From contig JAOWCC010001751.1 of NCBI GenBank assembly GCA_030867875.1, forward strand, positions 22,218,026 through 22,282,025: a stretch of 64,000 nt of DNA, given 5' to 3'. Below, piece after piece: positions 23,701 to 34,303 of this stretch; position 1 is the first letter of the stretch; each line of letters begins with the position of its first letter. The position numbers and the translations under genes are program-made. This DNA is from Actinernus sp. WN-2022. Taxonomy: Eukaryota > Cnidaria > Anthozoa > Actiniaria > Actinernidae. Below the pieces are notes generated by a model. It made no database searches, was not told the origin of the DNA, and saw nothing but the letters and a program-made list of their open reading frames with translations.

Positions 23701-26700
23701 TTGTTATCCTAAAATTATAAGAGTGGTCTGAATGGGGGGAATCTACATGTCAGTTGCCAGATAATATGTTGGCCATTTGTCAGTTGTCAGTTTAAGCCCT
23801 AGTTAATCATTACTAGAGAAAATTTACAATGTTTGACCCACAAAAACCAAATGTATAGTATCAGTTGTTAGTTATTTTTCGGTTGTCAGTAAAAAAATCG
23901 TAATTTGTCAGTTATTTTTAAGGCCGTTTGTCAGTAGACAGTTAACCCCATTCAGACCCTCTTATAATGAATGTACCTTTTCATCGATGTACTTCTCTAC
24001 AACTGAAGGCCTTTATCTATTTTTAATGAGGGGTATATAAACTCTGGGCTACGGGCTGGGCTCAGGCTACGCCCTCGTGGTTTTAAAACTGATAAAACAC
24101 TACTACTCGTTTATTAAACCTTTGCCGGCGTGTTTATACTAGAGACGCATAATGCGGTTAGACGTATTTGGATCATCGAAGCGGCCGCCATATTGGCCGA
24201 GCGTGATTGAGACCTGGGATCGAATGACAAATGGAGGGGGGTGGGAGAGAACAAGCAGCTGCACGAAAATCCCTGGTTTCTGAGTACAAAAGTTAGATCC
24301 CGTCCACCAGCGGACGGGGTATATGATTGGCTGAAACGGTGTCAATCAAAGCTTATCGCGGCAAGTGTTGAAAGCAAGAACTGAAAGGAATAAGTGTAGC
24401 CTGTGAAGTAGCCTGATTTTCCGACGGTCGAGGTCGTCCGCTCACTTCCTGCGAAGCGGCGTAACTAGAATAAGAGTTGTGTAGTGAGTTTGCAGTTGAT
24501 AAAATATGGCGAGTAATACAAAAGGCTTTGTCTTTTTTGAAGACTAAGGTGAAGTACCCTGGTTGCAGAGGTTTTCTAGAGAGAACAGCCACGGAGAAAG
24601 AGCCGCGAAGGCGGCGATCGGCGAACTGCGAGAACTTTGTTGTCGAGTTCTCTTTTCGCAAATTCGTAAACCGTAAATATCAGGCTCTGTATATAGCTTC
24701 CTCCTCCTCCGTTTTCAAAGTTATCTCCTTCGCCTTAACCCTGGCTGTGCTTTCGACAGGCTTTGGAAAGAGTATGATACTTACGGTAAATTAAAGAGAA
24801 CTTGACAACAAACCGTGATTTAATTCGCCACTGAAAAGTATTGTTGTCGACCAAATTGCAGAGATGCAATCCGGCTATTGACTTCACGGCCGTTGAACTA
24901 GGAAATAATCAGAAATCCGCCTCAATACATTTATGCAACGGTCGTCCATTTCTTTCGGCAAACATTCACTAAGATGGACTTCGTGTTGTCAGAGAAAGAC
25001 GATCACAACATTTACCTGTGTACTTTGCACTCGTAGTTTGTTTGTCCACGAGTTCTTCAATATCGAGTTCCAGACAAAACATTGTCTCCATCGGAGTTTT
25101 CTTTGAAGTTTAGAGATTTTTTCGATCCTGTATTTATCTTTATGCGAGCTTAATTCTTTTAAGAAAGGAGCAGCCGCTTGTATGGCACCTGACTGCGGTG
25201 CTGGACGGCTTTGTGAAGCAGCTTGTATTAAATGTATGTATTTCGGAGGATTTGCAAATTCTTTGAGAGACTGATGGGGGCGAACGCAACAAGCTAAAAC
25301 CGAACTGTCTACATATATATCTAAAGTGGTACTGTCGCAGTCCTTTCCATGGAGAACTTTGAACAAAAATAGCTGGTTTTATTGAAATTTCCGTATCTGA
25401 AAACCAATTGACAATTTTACTAACATTTTGCATTGCATAGTTTGTTTTGAATATTGCACGCATTTCAATCAAACCAAATCAAAATTGGCAGGCTGTCACA
25501 CGTCGACTCCTATTGGTCAATTAAGAATGGGTAACAAGTTAACGGAAATCATGTGCGTGGTGGGCGGATATTCAGAAACCAGGGGTTTTCGTGCAGGCGG
25601 TATTTCAGATCTGCTTCTTCTCCCCCACCCCCTCCATTTGTCATTCGATCCCAGGTCTCAATCACGCTCGGCCAATATGGCGGTAGGCTTTGGCACATTA
25701 TGCTAGCATTATTTTGAGCATAATAGCAAGGTAAAAGCATCGAGAATAATGCCAGCATTTTAGCAAGGATTTTTGTTACCAGTATTAATTATCCTTCCGG
25801 ATAAAGGAAATAAACGCGAAAGAGGAGAGAAAATTTCAAAATGAAGGAAATTAACGCGATTAACACAGTTTTTGGCCGAAATACAAGAAGCACGCAGATG
25901 TCGAGAACTGTTCTTCTGGAAGCGAGAATTAGAATGAACTAGAAATATTGTAACCGATATTCTTTTAGGCTTTTACATTGTAAAAGATTGAAATACAGTG
26001 TGCAGAAAACAGAAAGCCATTGTTTCCTAGGTGTCAAATGTGTCTGGACAGGATCCAGAATTTGGGGTTATAGACCCTATGCATAAGTCCTGGTATCTAT
26101 ATAGCATGTCAACGAGGCCGATAGGTCCTCTGGAATGTTGAAATTGAAGCGCCCGGGGAGATTGTGAAATGCACCGAACGAATGTTCAGTGAAACAATGC
26201 CGTTAATTTGCCTTGCGCCTGGCTGGTTGTACTATAAAGAAACATTTTTCAACTAAACAATCATGTTCAACACGTTTCACACCTCCTGCTAGTATTTCAA
26301 CTTCAACATTCCAGAGGACCTACCGGCCTCTTTTTCGTGTTGTGACCGCGCGAGTTATATGCATAGTGTGTATAATAATGGATTAAGGTCGCGGAAATTA
26401 ACGCTGCACTTAATTGATGTCGCGGAAATTAACGCTCACAAAAATTAACGCGACATAAATTAACGCGAATTTTAAAGATTCGCGTTCATTTCGTGGAGCG
26501 TTAATTTCCTATAATAAGGTAGCTTGAACAAATGAATCCCCATCTGACATAAATCGCAACTATTCGGTTTCTAACTGTATATTTCTTTCCATTTATAAAC
26601 CCCTTAGTGTTAATTTTGGAGTGAATGTGTTACCATTCAATTCGGAGGCCGTAGATACAGCAGATAAGGAAGTCGGTATCGGTTTTTATCAGAAATCAAA

Positions 26701-29700
26701 ATATCTGGTTTGTAATTTTATTTTGATTGAGTCCGACTATGTGAAAGCCGATTTAACGCCAGTTATTTTGAATTTTAAATTAACGCCAACAAATTAAACA
26801 TGTTTCCAAGTTCGATGAGCCATTGATTCAGTGGTCGGCCACATATTAGTTTCTCCGCTTTTTTTGTTCATAGATGGCGACTGCAACACGCGTTCTATCA
26901 TCCCTCGGGTCTTGGCCAATGTGGTTGTCGTGGAATAAGCGGGTTCGACATCTTCCTTGGCACTTTTAACTGGTATTGCTGTAAGAGGGATCTTCAGGAA
27001 TTCAAAACAACTGACAAACCGCTGACCATGGAAGATCTAACTGATGTCTCGCCACAATACATTAGCAATATCGTTGTTAATGAATGGAGAATGGAGAAAT
27101 GTCAGGTGAAAAAAAAAACGTCTGAAGTTCGCAAAGGGAGGGACATCTAACAAGGGCGGTTTTTGAGGGGGTAACTCCTGCTGCTGAAATCTAGCTCTTC
27201 TGGAGCTAGTAGACAAAGCCAAAGATGCTAAATTTGAAAAAAACAACTCCCAAGAACGATAGCATCCGTATATATCCCTTTCCTGTACTGACGTCACAAT
27301 TGACTAGCAACGGTTGCTATCGGCCATCCTTGGAGACAACTTTACTGTGTTTACCAAGTGGGACTCGAACCCAACGACCTCCAGGTTACATGTCTGGCGC
27401 TCTACCAACTGAGCTATCAAGTCAGATGAGAGCAATCGTGGGTATTGGTGCGTTTTATGGGGTCACGGCGATTGTATATCTATATGTAGTTATGATATTG
27501 AATCATGTTTGCCGCGTAGCACTAGTAAGTGTAAAGAATGTGATATAAAGTGGTAAGCTGTAGTGCTAAGTGTGCACGCCCTACGAGGGAAAGAGAAAAA
27601 ATCTCTGACCCAAGTGGGACTCGATCCCAACGATCTCCAGGTTACATGTCTGGCGCTCTACCAACTGAGCTATCAAGTCAGATGAGAGCAATCGTGGGTA
27701 TTGGTGCGTGATTCAATATCATGATTCAATATCATAACTACATATACAATCGCCGTGATCCCATAAAACGCACCAATACCCACGATTGCTCTCATCTGAC
27801 TTGATAGCCCAGTTGGTAGAGCGCCAGACATGTAACCTGGAGGTCGTTGGGTTCGAGTCCCACTTGGGTCAGAGATTTTTTCTCTTTCCCTCGTAGGGCG
27901 TGCACACTTAGCACTACTAACAGCTTACCACTTTATATCACATTCAGTTAACAATAGATTGTTCGTTAACTTCTTTTGTTCTTTACACCAACATGGCCGC
28001 CATGCCCTTTGTTATTTGAATCTCTGGGGATTGAGTGCAAACCATCTAAAAGTATCGCTAGACGGTGTATTTTTACACGACACTCAAGTTTTCAAAGGCC
28101 CGCGATTCTTTGAATCTAACGCACTAGATGTTCGAACACATTCTAAGCTGACTGAAAAGTTTTAGTACACTCTCTTCTCCTCTTGCCACCGTTTCTGTGT
28201 TAAATAAGGGTTGTATTAATTAAAGGAGAAGCTTTACGCTCACTCAGGACTAATTTGGATCTTGGGAATTTCGAGTCACACAAGCGAGATTTTAAATCCC
28301 GCGCCTTCTAGCACGAGCCCATCCAAAATAGACCTTGTCGGTAAGACTTTAGCCGGGTTCATTTTACTCAACAAACCACGAACACCACGGGCTGTTTTAC
28401 CCTTTGATGCCACTTATAACCCGGCTATTCCGAATCTTAAAAAAACTGAGATTCATTCATGAAACACTGGCATGTATTTATTGTTAACAACCAAAACCTT
28501 AACAGGAACTTATCAGATCCACCGATTGTGTCTGACAAGAACTGTAAATCGCTTAAAAACGTTTTTAGTTGGAACTAAACTTCCTTCGAATACCAGCTTT
28601 TTAAACGAGTCGTGAGGCAATAATTACAAACTGCTATCCACTTTAAACGACTTTCTGTGCTTGAATCTTTCCGTAGTTTGCTGGCCGCAGTGACTAATAA
28701 TTGATGGTATTCTATAAAAACTTAAAGTTTTCTCTCTGGCCAACCGATTTGAACACTTCTTATAAACAGCGCAAAACTTCACCATTTCGAAGAGTTTTAC
28801 GTCAGGCTCATGCAGAACACACAATCGCGTTTAGTCCCCAAGATGGCGGCGGTCACATAGTCACGTGATGTGTGACGTCATGTGCAAGGGGTCTGTAAGT
28901 ATGGGTTTGCAGAGGAAATTCCGTGTTAGGGAAGACTTAAAAACTATCTGAAAATAATTTAAGAATGTTTTAAAACTCCGGCTGAAACTTATTATTACGC
29001 TCTGCGTTTTTTTCACAGTATACGAGATACATTTGTACATGACTGTAAACCAAAACTTGTTTTCTAAATTGTTGTGATAGGATCCTTCATATCATCTTCT
29101 GACGATATCCCCGACTGGAATCGAGAGAGTACACTACGATGCCGAAAAGAGAGAGTTCGATGACAAACTAGATCCCAAGGATATCAAGCTGTCGGAGGCC
29201 ATGGCCACATCAGCTGCCGCAGTAGCCCGACACATGGGAGCGTACGACAATCAAAGCGAAGGGTACAAAGATATTCAAACCGTACTTGGTCTTGGAATGG
29301 GGTCTTCAAAGCCTTTGAACATGTCGAAATTGAAACGAGAAAGCTTCTTAAAGAGGGTAACCATTGTTAGTTTTGCCAGAAATTGGTAGTGCACGTAGTC
29401 AGATTGTGACTATTTTTTCTTGTAATTGTTGTCAGTTATATATCCATGTTTGTCGTGCTGTCTGTTCAGTTGAAGTATTTAAGATTTACATATATTCGTA
29501 AGAATTGGGATTGGAAGCTTTCTGAGACATACACTGCGTACCAACTGAATTTCGTTGAACATTTCCATGCAAAAGGGTTGTCAGTGCCAGGAATGGTTCT
29601 AACACAACGCTTTTTGCCCGTTAATTTAGGAAATTAAACTTAGTACAATTCAACTACCGTGAACTCTTTGCGCGCGCTACACAGGCCTGAGGGCGGTGGC

Positions 29701-31373
29701 TTCACACACTGGAAAACACACGGGTTACCATGTTTTACACGAACCGACTACTCTTGATATAACCATTTGGCATGAAAATCCCTCAGGTTTTGTTTTACTG
29801 GAGTTCATAAAAGCGCGCCTGCCTCCTTCATAGGCTCTTTCCAATTCAAGCTAATTTCCATCCCAACTTACTCACAGATTGTAGCTTCACTCCTTTAGGT
29901 TTAATTCCGATTGGCCACTTTACGGTTGCAAAGTACCATGGAAAGGAGGTATCAACCCTATACAATTGAAATGTACCTACTACGGCTCTATAATAATTCG
30001 TTGTTGTTTCGTAATTGTGTGATAGGTTCTTCCCATACTGATTGGCATGGTACGTGCTCTACCTGTCGTGGTGCTCCTCGCCATCGGGTTCGTCAGTGCA
30101 GATGAGGATTGGGCTGGCATCGCAGTGTTAATCGATTTCTTGTTCGTCATCGTGCTGTCTTTCGTGGCGGTGATAGGAACTGGCAAAGAAAACCCTAATA
30201 TTAAAGAAATAATTGTCAGGTTCGTTCAGACATATATACATATACCAAGGTGATTCATTTGACTTTAAAACTATCGTTAAATCTTCATTGTTTGATTTTG
30301 CGCCGGCAACAATTGAAGAAATAAAAGATTGGTGCTACTTGAAAGGGATATTTATTTCGGTACAATTTGCACCAATTCCGCAGTGGTGCGCTCTAGATAA
30401 ATACGTTAAATCATATGCCACTTTGATGAAGCTATCAATATTAATGGTTTTACAAGACTGTCTCCAGTTACCACTTTACCTTCTTGTTCTTGTCAGAGTT
30501 CCTACTGATTCGTATTGTTACCTTGCCATCTAGATGCTCTATTGGATATTGTTTATAAAACTTATTTGTGTCTAACTTAACAGGTGGAGCCTCGTTCACG
30601 TATCCTTTGTTCGTTTCATACGAGAAATGATGCGCATCGTAAACGTCGGTCCCATGCCCCCTGCGATCCTACGCCTGAGTGATGGCGGCCATTTTGAAAA
30701 CCTCGCTCTACTTCCCCTCCTGAAGAAAAGACTCAAGAAAATTGTAGTCGTAAACGGTGGACACATAGAGGACGATGAAAAGTACGCTTCAGATATAATC
30801 TATGCACTTCAACTCGCCCGAGAGACGTTACACTGCTCATTTATTGGCTACGACGGTCGTGACGTCATCGAGGACGTCTGTGAAAAGTTTTCCATGAAAA
30901 GGCCTGGGGTGCAGCCTCGTATGTATAAATTCAAAGTTGAATACTACCACAAAGAGTCCAAGTTCGTGCAGGGAACGAAAGTGGGCGAGGGAGAGATCCT
31001 TCTGCTTGCACCGCGGCACCCTGATAAGGGGGTGAAGACAACAACTCGAATGACCTGGAGTGAGGTTGGTCAAGATCTGGAGGCCGGTCTGTGGGGAACT
31101 GGACCCGAACTTGATGCGGAGGAGGTTGATCGCCTAACATGGTGCTGCTGTGAGTGTTGCCATGGTAGCAAGCTAAGGGGAATATCCGAAGCCATATTGG
31201 ACATATTTCCTCAACACTCCACAGCACACCAGTTCTTTACACCCTCAATGTTCTCCGCTTATCACAGAGAGGGCTATCGCGCATGCATGGAAGGAGGTGC
31301 CGCTGAATTCTTCGGAGGTGTCGGCCCAGTCACAACAGAACCTACTGTTATAGTAGATGTGACAAAGATATAG
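20432..31373 (+). CDS. Gene A: multi-pass membrane patatin-like phospholipase, 7 exons
   Basis: Joining 20432-20728, 21090-21290, 22639-23138, 26874-27105, 29081-29356, 30026-30219 and 30584-31373 gives an uninterrupted frame of 829 residues with GT-AG introns and matching phases. Exon 1 carries the oxyanion motif SGGGIRS (about 42-48) and the nucleophile motif in YLSCVSGGGYTG (Ser73). Exon 5 has LSEAMATSAAA (447-457). Exon 7 has RLSDGGHFEN with Asp600. Together these are the Ser-Asp dyad family of patatin-like lipid acyl hydrolases. Membrane segments are predicted near 121-144, 192-209, 217-242, 247-266, 271-290, 302-321, 511-526 and 531-551, so the enzyme is probably embedded in a membrane. 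Substrate is unknown. The family assignment is firm; exact splice sites are inferred by eye. Confidence 0.85.
21090..21290 (+). CDS. Gene A exon 2 (first membrane segment)
   Basis: Sixty-seven codons between the acceptor TTTCACCACAG and the donor GTAAAG, phase 0 at both ends. It encodes EYFEHIRSRAGLLCNWQKP and then a long hydrophobic segment. The same exon occurs at 59212-59412 in gene B. Its first third is nearly identical there, while the hydrophobic part is more diverged. Confidence 0.8.
21469..21931. mobile_element. TTAA-flanked TIR element in intron 2 of gene A
   Basis: The ends AGTGCCTATAAGCCC and GGGCTTATAGGCACT are perfect inverted repeats flanked by TTAA at 21465-21468 and 21932-21935. 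An internal pair TGACGTCATTTAAGGGA / TCCCTTAAATGACGTCA is also inverted. TTAA flanks suggest piggyBac-type mobilisation. It is non-coding and 463 bp long. Confidence 0.75.
22639..23138 (+). CDS. Gene A exon 3 (about five membrane segments)
   Basis: The exon follows the acceptor TTTATAG and ends AACAG before GTACAC, 500 nt, entering in phase 0 and leaving in phase 2. It encodes a very hydrophobic stretch with about five predicted helices ending LGMIQQRAAFVYN. The GTG at 22678 is internal and not a start. The homologous gene B exon (63311-63855) has the same phases, which supports both boundaries. Confidence 0.8.
23715..23967. mobile_element. Small TIR element rich in TGTCAGTT, intron 3 of gene A
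   Basis: The left end TTATAAGAGTGGTCTGAATG and the right end CATTCAGACCCTCTTATAA are inverted repeats with one small gap. The interior has about seven copies of TGTCAGTT or close variants. It has no coding capacity and is a miniature element of uncertain superfamily. Confidence 0.7.
24147..25702. mobile_element. TIR element of about 1.56 kb in intron 3 of gene A
   Basis: Positions of about 24175-24290 and 25567-25690 are inverted repeats sharing CGCCATATTGGCCGAGCGTG, GAGACCTGGGATCGAATGAC and CGAAAATCCCTGGTTTCTGA. The outer ends GCATAATG and CATTATGC are also inverted. Open frames inside (for example 24353-24661 minus and 24989-25366 minus) have no recognised domain. No transposase is visible. 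Confidence 0.65.
25803..26512. mobile_element. Probable TIR element with AGGAAATTAACGC ends
   Basis: The left end has GGATAAAGGAAATAAACGCG and the right end GCGTTAATTTCCTATAATAAGG, imperfect inverted repeats. GCGGAAATTAACGC-type phrases are repeated near both ends. An internal inverted pair (26106-26147 and 26297-26336) shares CATTCCAGAGGACCTA. Boundaries are approximate and no target duplication is clear. Confidence 0.45.
26874..27105 (+). CDS. Gene A exon 4 (soluble region)
   Basis: It lies between the acceptor TTTTTGTTCATAG and the donor GTGAAA, 232 nt, entering in phase 2 and leaving in phase 0, which exactly bridges exons 3 and 5. It encodes YHPSGLGQCGCRGISGFDIF and later TDVSPQYISNIVVNEWRMEK. 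The AYISN-like phrase followed by exon 5's YHLLTISP resembles the region between the lid and the third conserved block in large patatin-like proteins. There is no ATG-initiated open frame here, so it would be missed by simple ORF finding. Confidence 0.75.
27351..27423 (-). tRNA. tRNA-like unit 1 (Thr-TGT-like, degenerate)
   Basis: The minus strand reads a tRNA-like order: acceptor GACTTGA, A box TAGCTCAGTTGG, anticodon arm CCAGA-CATGTAA-CCTGG, T arm with GGTTCGAGTCC. The loop would present TGT, but position 33 is A instead of the universal T, and the 3' acceptor strand is diverged (TTGGTAA). It is probably a relic or a Pol III repeat rather than a working tRNA. Confidence 0.55.
27607..27679 (-). 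tRNA. tRNA-like unit 2 (Thr-TGT-like)
   Basis: Same structure as unit 1 with a complete acceptor stem (GACTTGA with TTGGGTC, three G-T wobbles). The B box has one change (GGATCGAGTCC). It is followed on the minus strand by AGAGATTTTTTC, a possible Pol III terminator. The A33 in the anticodon loop and the mismatch closing the anticodon stem argue against normal function. Confidence 0.5.
27798..27870 (+). tRNA. tRNA-like unit 3 (Thr-TGT-like), with T6 terminator
   Basis: Plus-strand copy with a full acceptor stem, A box TAGCCCAGTTGG, B box GGTTCGAGTCC and an oligo-T terminator just downstream (AGAGATTTTTTC). It has the same odd CATGTAA loop. Intact A and B boxes mean it could be transcribed by Pol III even if it is not a decoding tRNA. 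Confidence 0.55.
27949..28899 (-). mobile_element. Relic of a THAP-encoding DNA transposon, intron 4 of gene A
   Basis: The minus strand starts with a terminal segment containing GCACATGACGTCAC and GACCGCCGCCATCTTGG, then a THAP-like zinc-finger fragment. It ends on the other side with a segment (27949-28049) nearly identical to 32287-32391, sharing ACACCAACATGGCCGCCATG. The central part has only broken frames. A THAP domain next to DNA-transposon ends suggests a P-element- or Kolobok-like source; no catalytic domain is left. Confidence 0.55.
28624..28785 (-). pseudogene. THAP zinc-finger domain fragment
   Basis: From the Met at 28785 the frame reads MVKFCAVYKKCSNR, then SFYRIPSIISHCGQQTTERF. 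This is the start of a THAP-type C2CH DNA-binding domain: paired Cys, an Asn-Arg after them, and the SFYR-P motif. The spacing between the two Cys has one extra residue compared with the usual C-x2-4-C forms I know. The frame stops soon after, so the second half of the domain is lost or lies in another frame. Confidence 0.65.
29081..29356 (+). CDS. Gene A exon 5 (third conserved block)
   Basis: It starts after GTTGTGATAG and ends AAGAGG before GTAACC, 92 codons, phase 0. It encodes DPSYHLLTISPTGIERVHYD and the family motif LSEAMATSAAAVARHMG, which resembles the strand-helix block before the catalytic Asp in large bacterial and fungal patatin-like proteins. The donor could lie one base earlier without a clear preference from sequence alone, but only the chosen one keeps the frame. 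Confidence 0.8.
30026..30219 (+). CDS. Gene A exon 6 (two membrane segments)
   Basis: From the acceptor TGTGATAG to the donor GTTCGT, 194 nt, entering in phase 0 and leaving in phase 2. It encodes a hydrophobic helix around LPVVVLLAIGFV, a short acidic loop (SADEDWAG) and a second helix around LIDFLFVIVLSFVAVIG, a hairpin just before the catalytic Asp exon. Confidence 0.75.
30584..31373 (+). CDS. Gene A exon 7 (catalytic Asp and C-terminus)
   Basis: It starts after the acceptor TCTAACTTAACAG with one base completing Arg567, then runs to TAG at 31371-31373. It holds ILRLSDGGHFENLALLPLL (Asp600, the DGG motif), a strand KIVVVNGG, a Cys-rich loop WCCCECCHG near 755, and QHSTAHQFFTPSMFSAYHRE. 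The last phrase resembles the C-terminal STADQFF...YR region of bacterial relatives. It is the largest exon, with 262 whole codons before the stop. Confidence 0.85.
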
Positions 31374-31891
31374 AAGAGCTCACTAGTGCGTTTTTCATAT
31401 TGTTATAATGTGTATATTTCAAACGTATGACCAAACACAAATATCGTGAAATATTTGCTATACTCCATTTTAGCTCTGCACAAAAATCAGTCTTTAGCCT
31501 TTTTTGGCGCCCAATTCGCGGTTTTGTAAAATATATCCTCTTAATTTGCAACGTTCTTTTAAAAGACAGCTTATACCAGTACAGCTAGAGTCACCACCAT
31601 TTTGTTTTATTTTATTTTGATCGTAAAATACTTGTTATTGTGTCTATGTAGATTCTTAGCTATCTGAAGTTTATTGGATTCAAGGTAGAATTTTGAGATA
31701 GCACAAATCTTTCTGTACGACACATATGTTACGCTACATGTACGCAAACAACAAATACTTTTGCATACAAGCTAGTGCTTGGCAATAATTGTGATATAAT
31801 TTGATTTGCGTCAGCTATGTTATCTATAATATTTGATTAGTTAGTGCTGCAAACATCGATTGGTATAAAATTTCATACTCTCAGCATGCGC

Positions 31892-31897
31892 AATAAA
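31892..31897 (+). terminator. Candidate polyadenylation signal of gene A
   Basis: AATAAA about 520 bp after the stop codon, followed by a GT-rich GGTGATTGTGCTC. It is the best-placed canonical hexamer on the plus strand, but no cleavage site can be proven. Confidence 0.35.
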
Positions 31898-32251
31898 GGT
31901 GATTGTGCTCATAATTATGTTATAATAATTTGCTGTTTAAAGAAAGTCATCATGTATTGTTATCTATTCAGCCCAAGACACGATTGTTTATTGATTAGTC
32001 TTTTTGAGTATGAAGGGAGGAAGTAAGCGGACGACTGAAACGCTTTGATAAGAGGACACAAACTTTAATATTTCACCTCACGCCCGAAGGTCTCTAAGGA
32101 ACAATAAGATGTGACAGAAGCGTGAAGTTTCTACGAATGTACAGGGGCAATAGCTGAATTTCGTCTTTGTTTTATGGCATGGGATGAAAGATCAACTATC
32201 ACGGTTTCAGGGAGAAACATTACTGTAAACTTAAAGTAGGCAGAGATGTAT

Positions 32252-32400
32252 AGACCCTTTGCACGTGACGTCATAGCCGCCATGTTGGTGTACAGGTAAC
32301 AATAGATTCCTCGATAGCTTCTTTTGTTCTGTACACCAACATGGCCGCCATGCCCTTTGTCATTTGAATCTCTGGGGATTGAGTGCGAACCATCTATTCC
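32252..32400. mobile_element. Short copy of the THAP-element terminus
   Basis: It begins TAGACCCTTTGCACGTGACG and contains GCCGCCATGTTGGTGTACA mirrored by TGTACACCAACATGGCCGCC about 50 bp later. The right half matches 27949-28049. It looks like a miniature derivative of the THAP-bearing element. Confidence 0.6.
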
Positions 32401-34077
32401 TGAATCACAAAAGCGTAGCATCCATGTTGTTTAGTATAACAAAAGTAGCTAATGAGGCATATTTTGTTCCGCCACGGTGCAATCTACCAATTTGCGGGGA
32501 AATAATCTAAAAATAGCCCAACTTGTAAAAACGCTGTGACAACTATACAGGAGATATGGACACTCCTAGTTGTGGGCTCCTGTATAATAATAACAATTCC
32601 CAATATAGAAATAATCATCATTAATGTTTGGTATATAGCGAACATTTAAAGGAATAAAAACCAGCCTATCGTATGTATTTTCGCCCAACTAGATGACATT
32701 TTGGGTGTGATATTCGCTAAAAATGAAGTTCAGGGTTGGGGGTTGGGGAGTAAGCTATTTCAAAATTTTGTTTTCGCTCTCATTTTTGATTTCAACCAAA
32801 CTAAGAGGACCCCCTGCAGTTTTCTATGGGTAACATTTTGGTAAAAAAACAAATATCTACGTCATTGCTTTCAACCCGTAAACATCCATCGACCTTTTCG
32901 TTTTGGCCGAGAGTTTAAGTTTCTTTTTTTTACTTCTCATCTTCTGCGAATTAACAGAACTTGAAATCGTAGACAGAATCAGGACCCATTATCCGGGAGC
33001 GTCCATCTCCCATCATCTAGGTCTGTGAGAAAGCGTATGACCGGATTGAGCTATATTTAGAACAGATCTCACGGGAGTTCACGTGCCCACTCTTTGGGAA
33101 TCCAATCAAACCATAGTCAGGACAATGCAGCGTTAGTAAAATCACCTCAAAGAACAATAGATCATCCTTAATCTTGATAATTACGGCAAGCACATGCACG
33201 ATCGCAGCAGAGTCAGAAGGCAGTTACTCGGGAGACATGTTCTAAAAATAGCTCAAACCGGTCATACGCTGACTCACGGGTATAGTATATATGGACGCTC
33301 CTGGTAATGGGCTCCTGACAGAACGTGAAATAGTACAAACTGATCAGTTTTTATCACGACCGATATACCAAACAGGTTTTGCTATGACAAATAAGGTATA
33401 TAAATTTTCAGAATGCCATAGTTGTAATTCTATGTATATCTGTTGTATTTCCGGATTAATAATACAGTACCAAAACATTCTCACATTTGATTGGCTAAGA
33501 GGAGTGCAACCAGTGCAAAATCTCTGATTGGCCAAAAAAACACAAGAAAAGTGGTAATAGCCAATCAGATTAGACAACAAAGGAAAGGCTGATTCAACGG
33601 TAGATACCTTTTCTTCCAATATTTCGATTGGCACGGCCGATCTTCGGGGAAAGAGGCTTACAATGTAATCCAATAAACTAGAACCTCTACTAATATATGA
33701 ATTATGAATTGCACAATCTTACGATAAAACATATATAGCGGACCAATGAAAAGAAAGTGGAGAGTGACATATAATATGAATAAAAATAAAGTGACGTGAT
33801 GATGATTGTGAAATACAAGTTAAGTTTCAGATTAGAGCCGTTTCTATGGAAACAGATAGGCGGAAAATTCCAGAAAATATTCGTCTCTCATCCAAAATGG
33901 CAGATTTTTAGTAAACGTGCAGACACAATTCACAGATGAATGAGTTTTCCGACTACGGTACTTGTCTACATGTAATACAAACTAAATCAAAAGTACCTTA
34001 CATTGGCATTATCTGCGGAGATCAATGCATAAATGAAGGAGCTTAAAAAATCCCTCGAAGATTTTCGCAGAGGTAAA
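32401..34077. other. No gene seen; paired TATGGACRCTCCTRGT motifs
   Basis: No supported gene. The phrase ATATGGACACTCCTAGTTGTGGGCTCCTG at 32553 recurs with small changes at 33288, and the first copy lies in a short hairpin (ATACAGGAG / CTCCTGTAT). The second copy may mark the other end of a degenerate element, which I cannot delimit. Confidence 0.4.
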
Positions 34078-34303
34078 ACCACAGGCAGCCCAAGTTCTGT
34101 ATCTGCACTGTGTGACTAATACAGTTTTCCCGTATCAGATATCGTGTACTAGAAAAATGAAAACTATAAAATATTGAACTTTGAAGAACTTGCCTTGTGT
34201 TATCAAGTGTCCTTAACTATCATATTTCAATCTTAGCGCTCTGGGACCTGTTTTAGTACGTTTTCTAGCTTGCTCTTTTTCTTGTTTACTCTGTACTATA
34301 TTA

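Larger units (their letters stand above)
27539..27946. repeat. Large palindrome carrying two tRNA-like units
   Basis: Positions of about 27539-27707 and 27768-27946 are inverted repeats (GTGATATAAAGTGGTAAGCTG mirrored by CAGCTTACCACTTTATATCAC), with a 60 bp centre. The outer sequence 27355-27520, including unit 1, is also inverted relative to the right arm, so three homologous copies lie here in orientations minus, minus, plus. It sits in intron 4 of gene A. Confidence 0.8.

Noticed and set aside
27351..27870. Three functional tRNA-Thr genes
   Set aside because: The anticodon loop lacks U33, the anticodon stem has a mismatch, and the copies sit in a palindrome, so ordinary decoding function is not supported; they are listed as tRNA-like.
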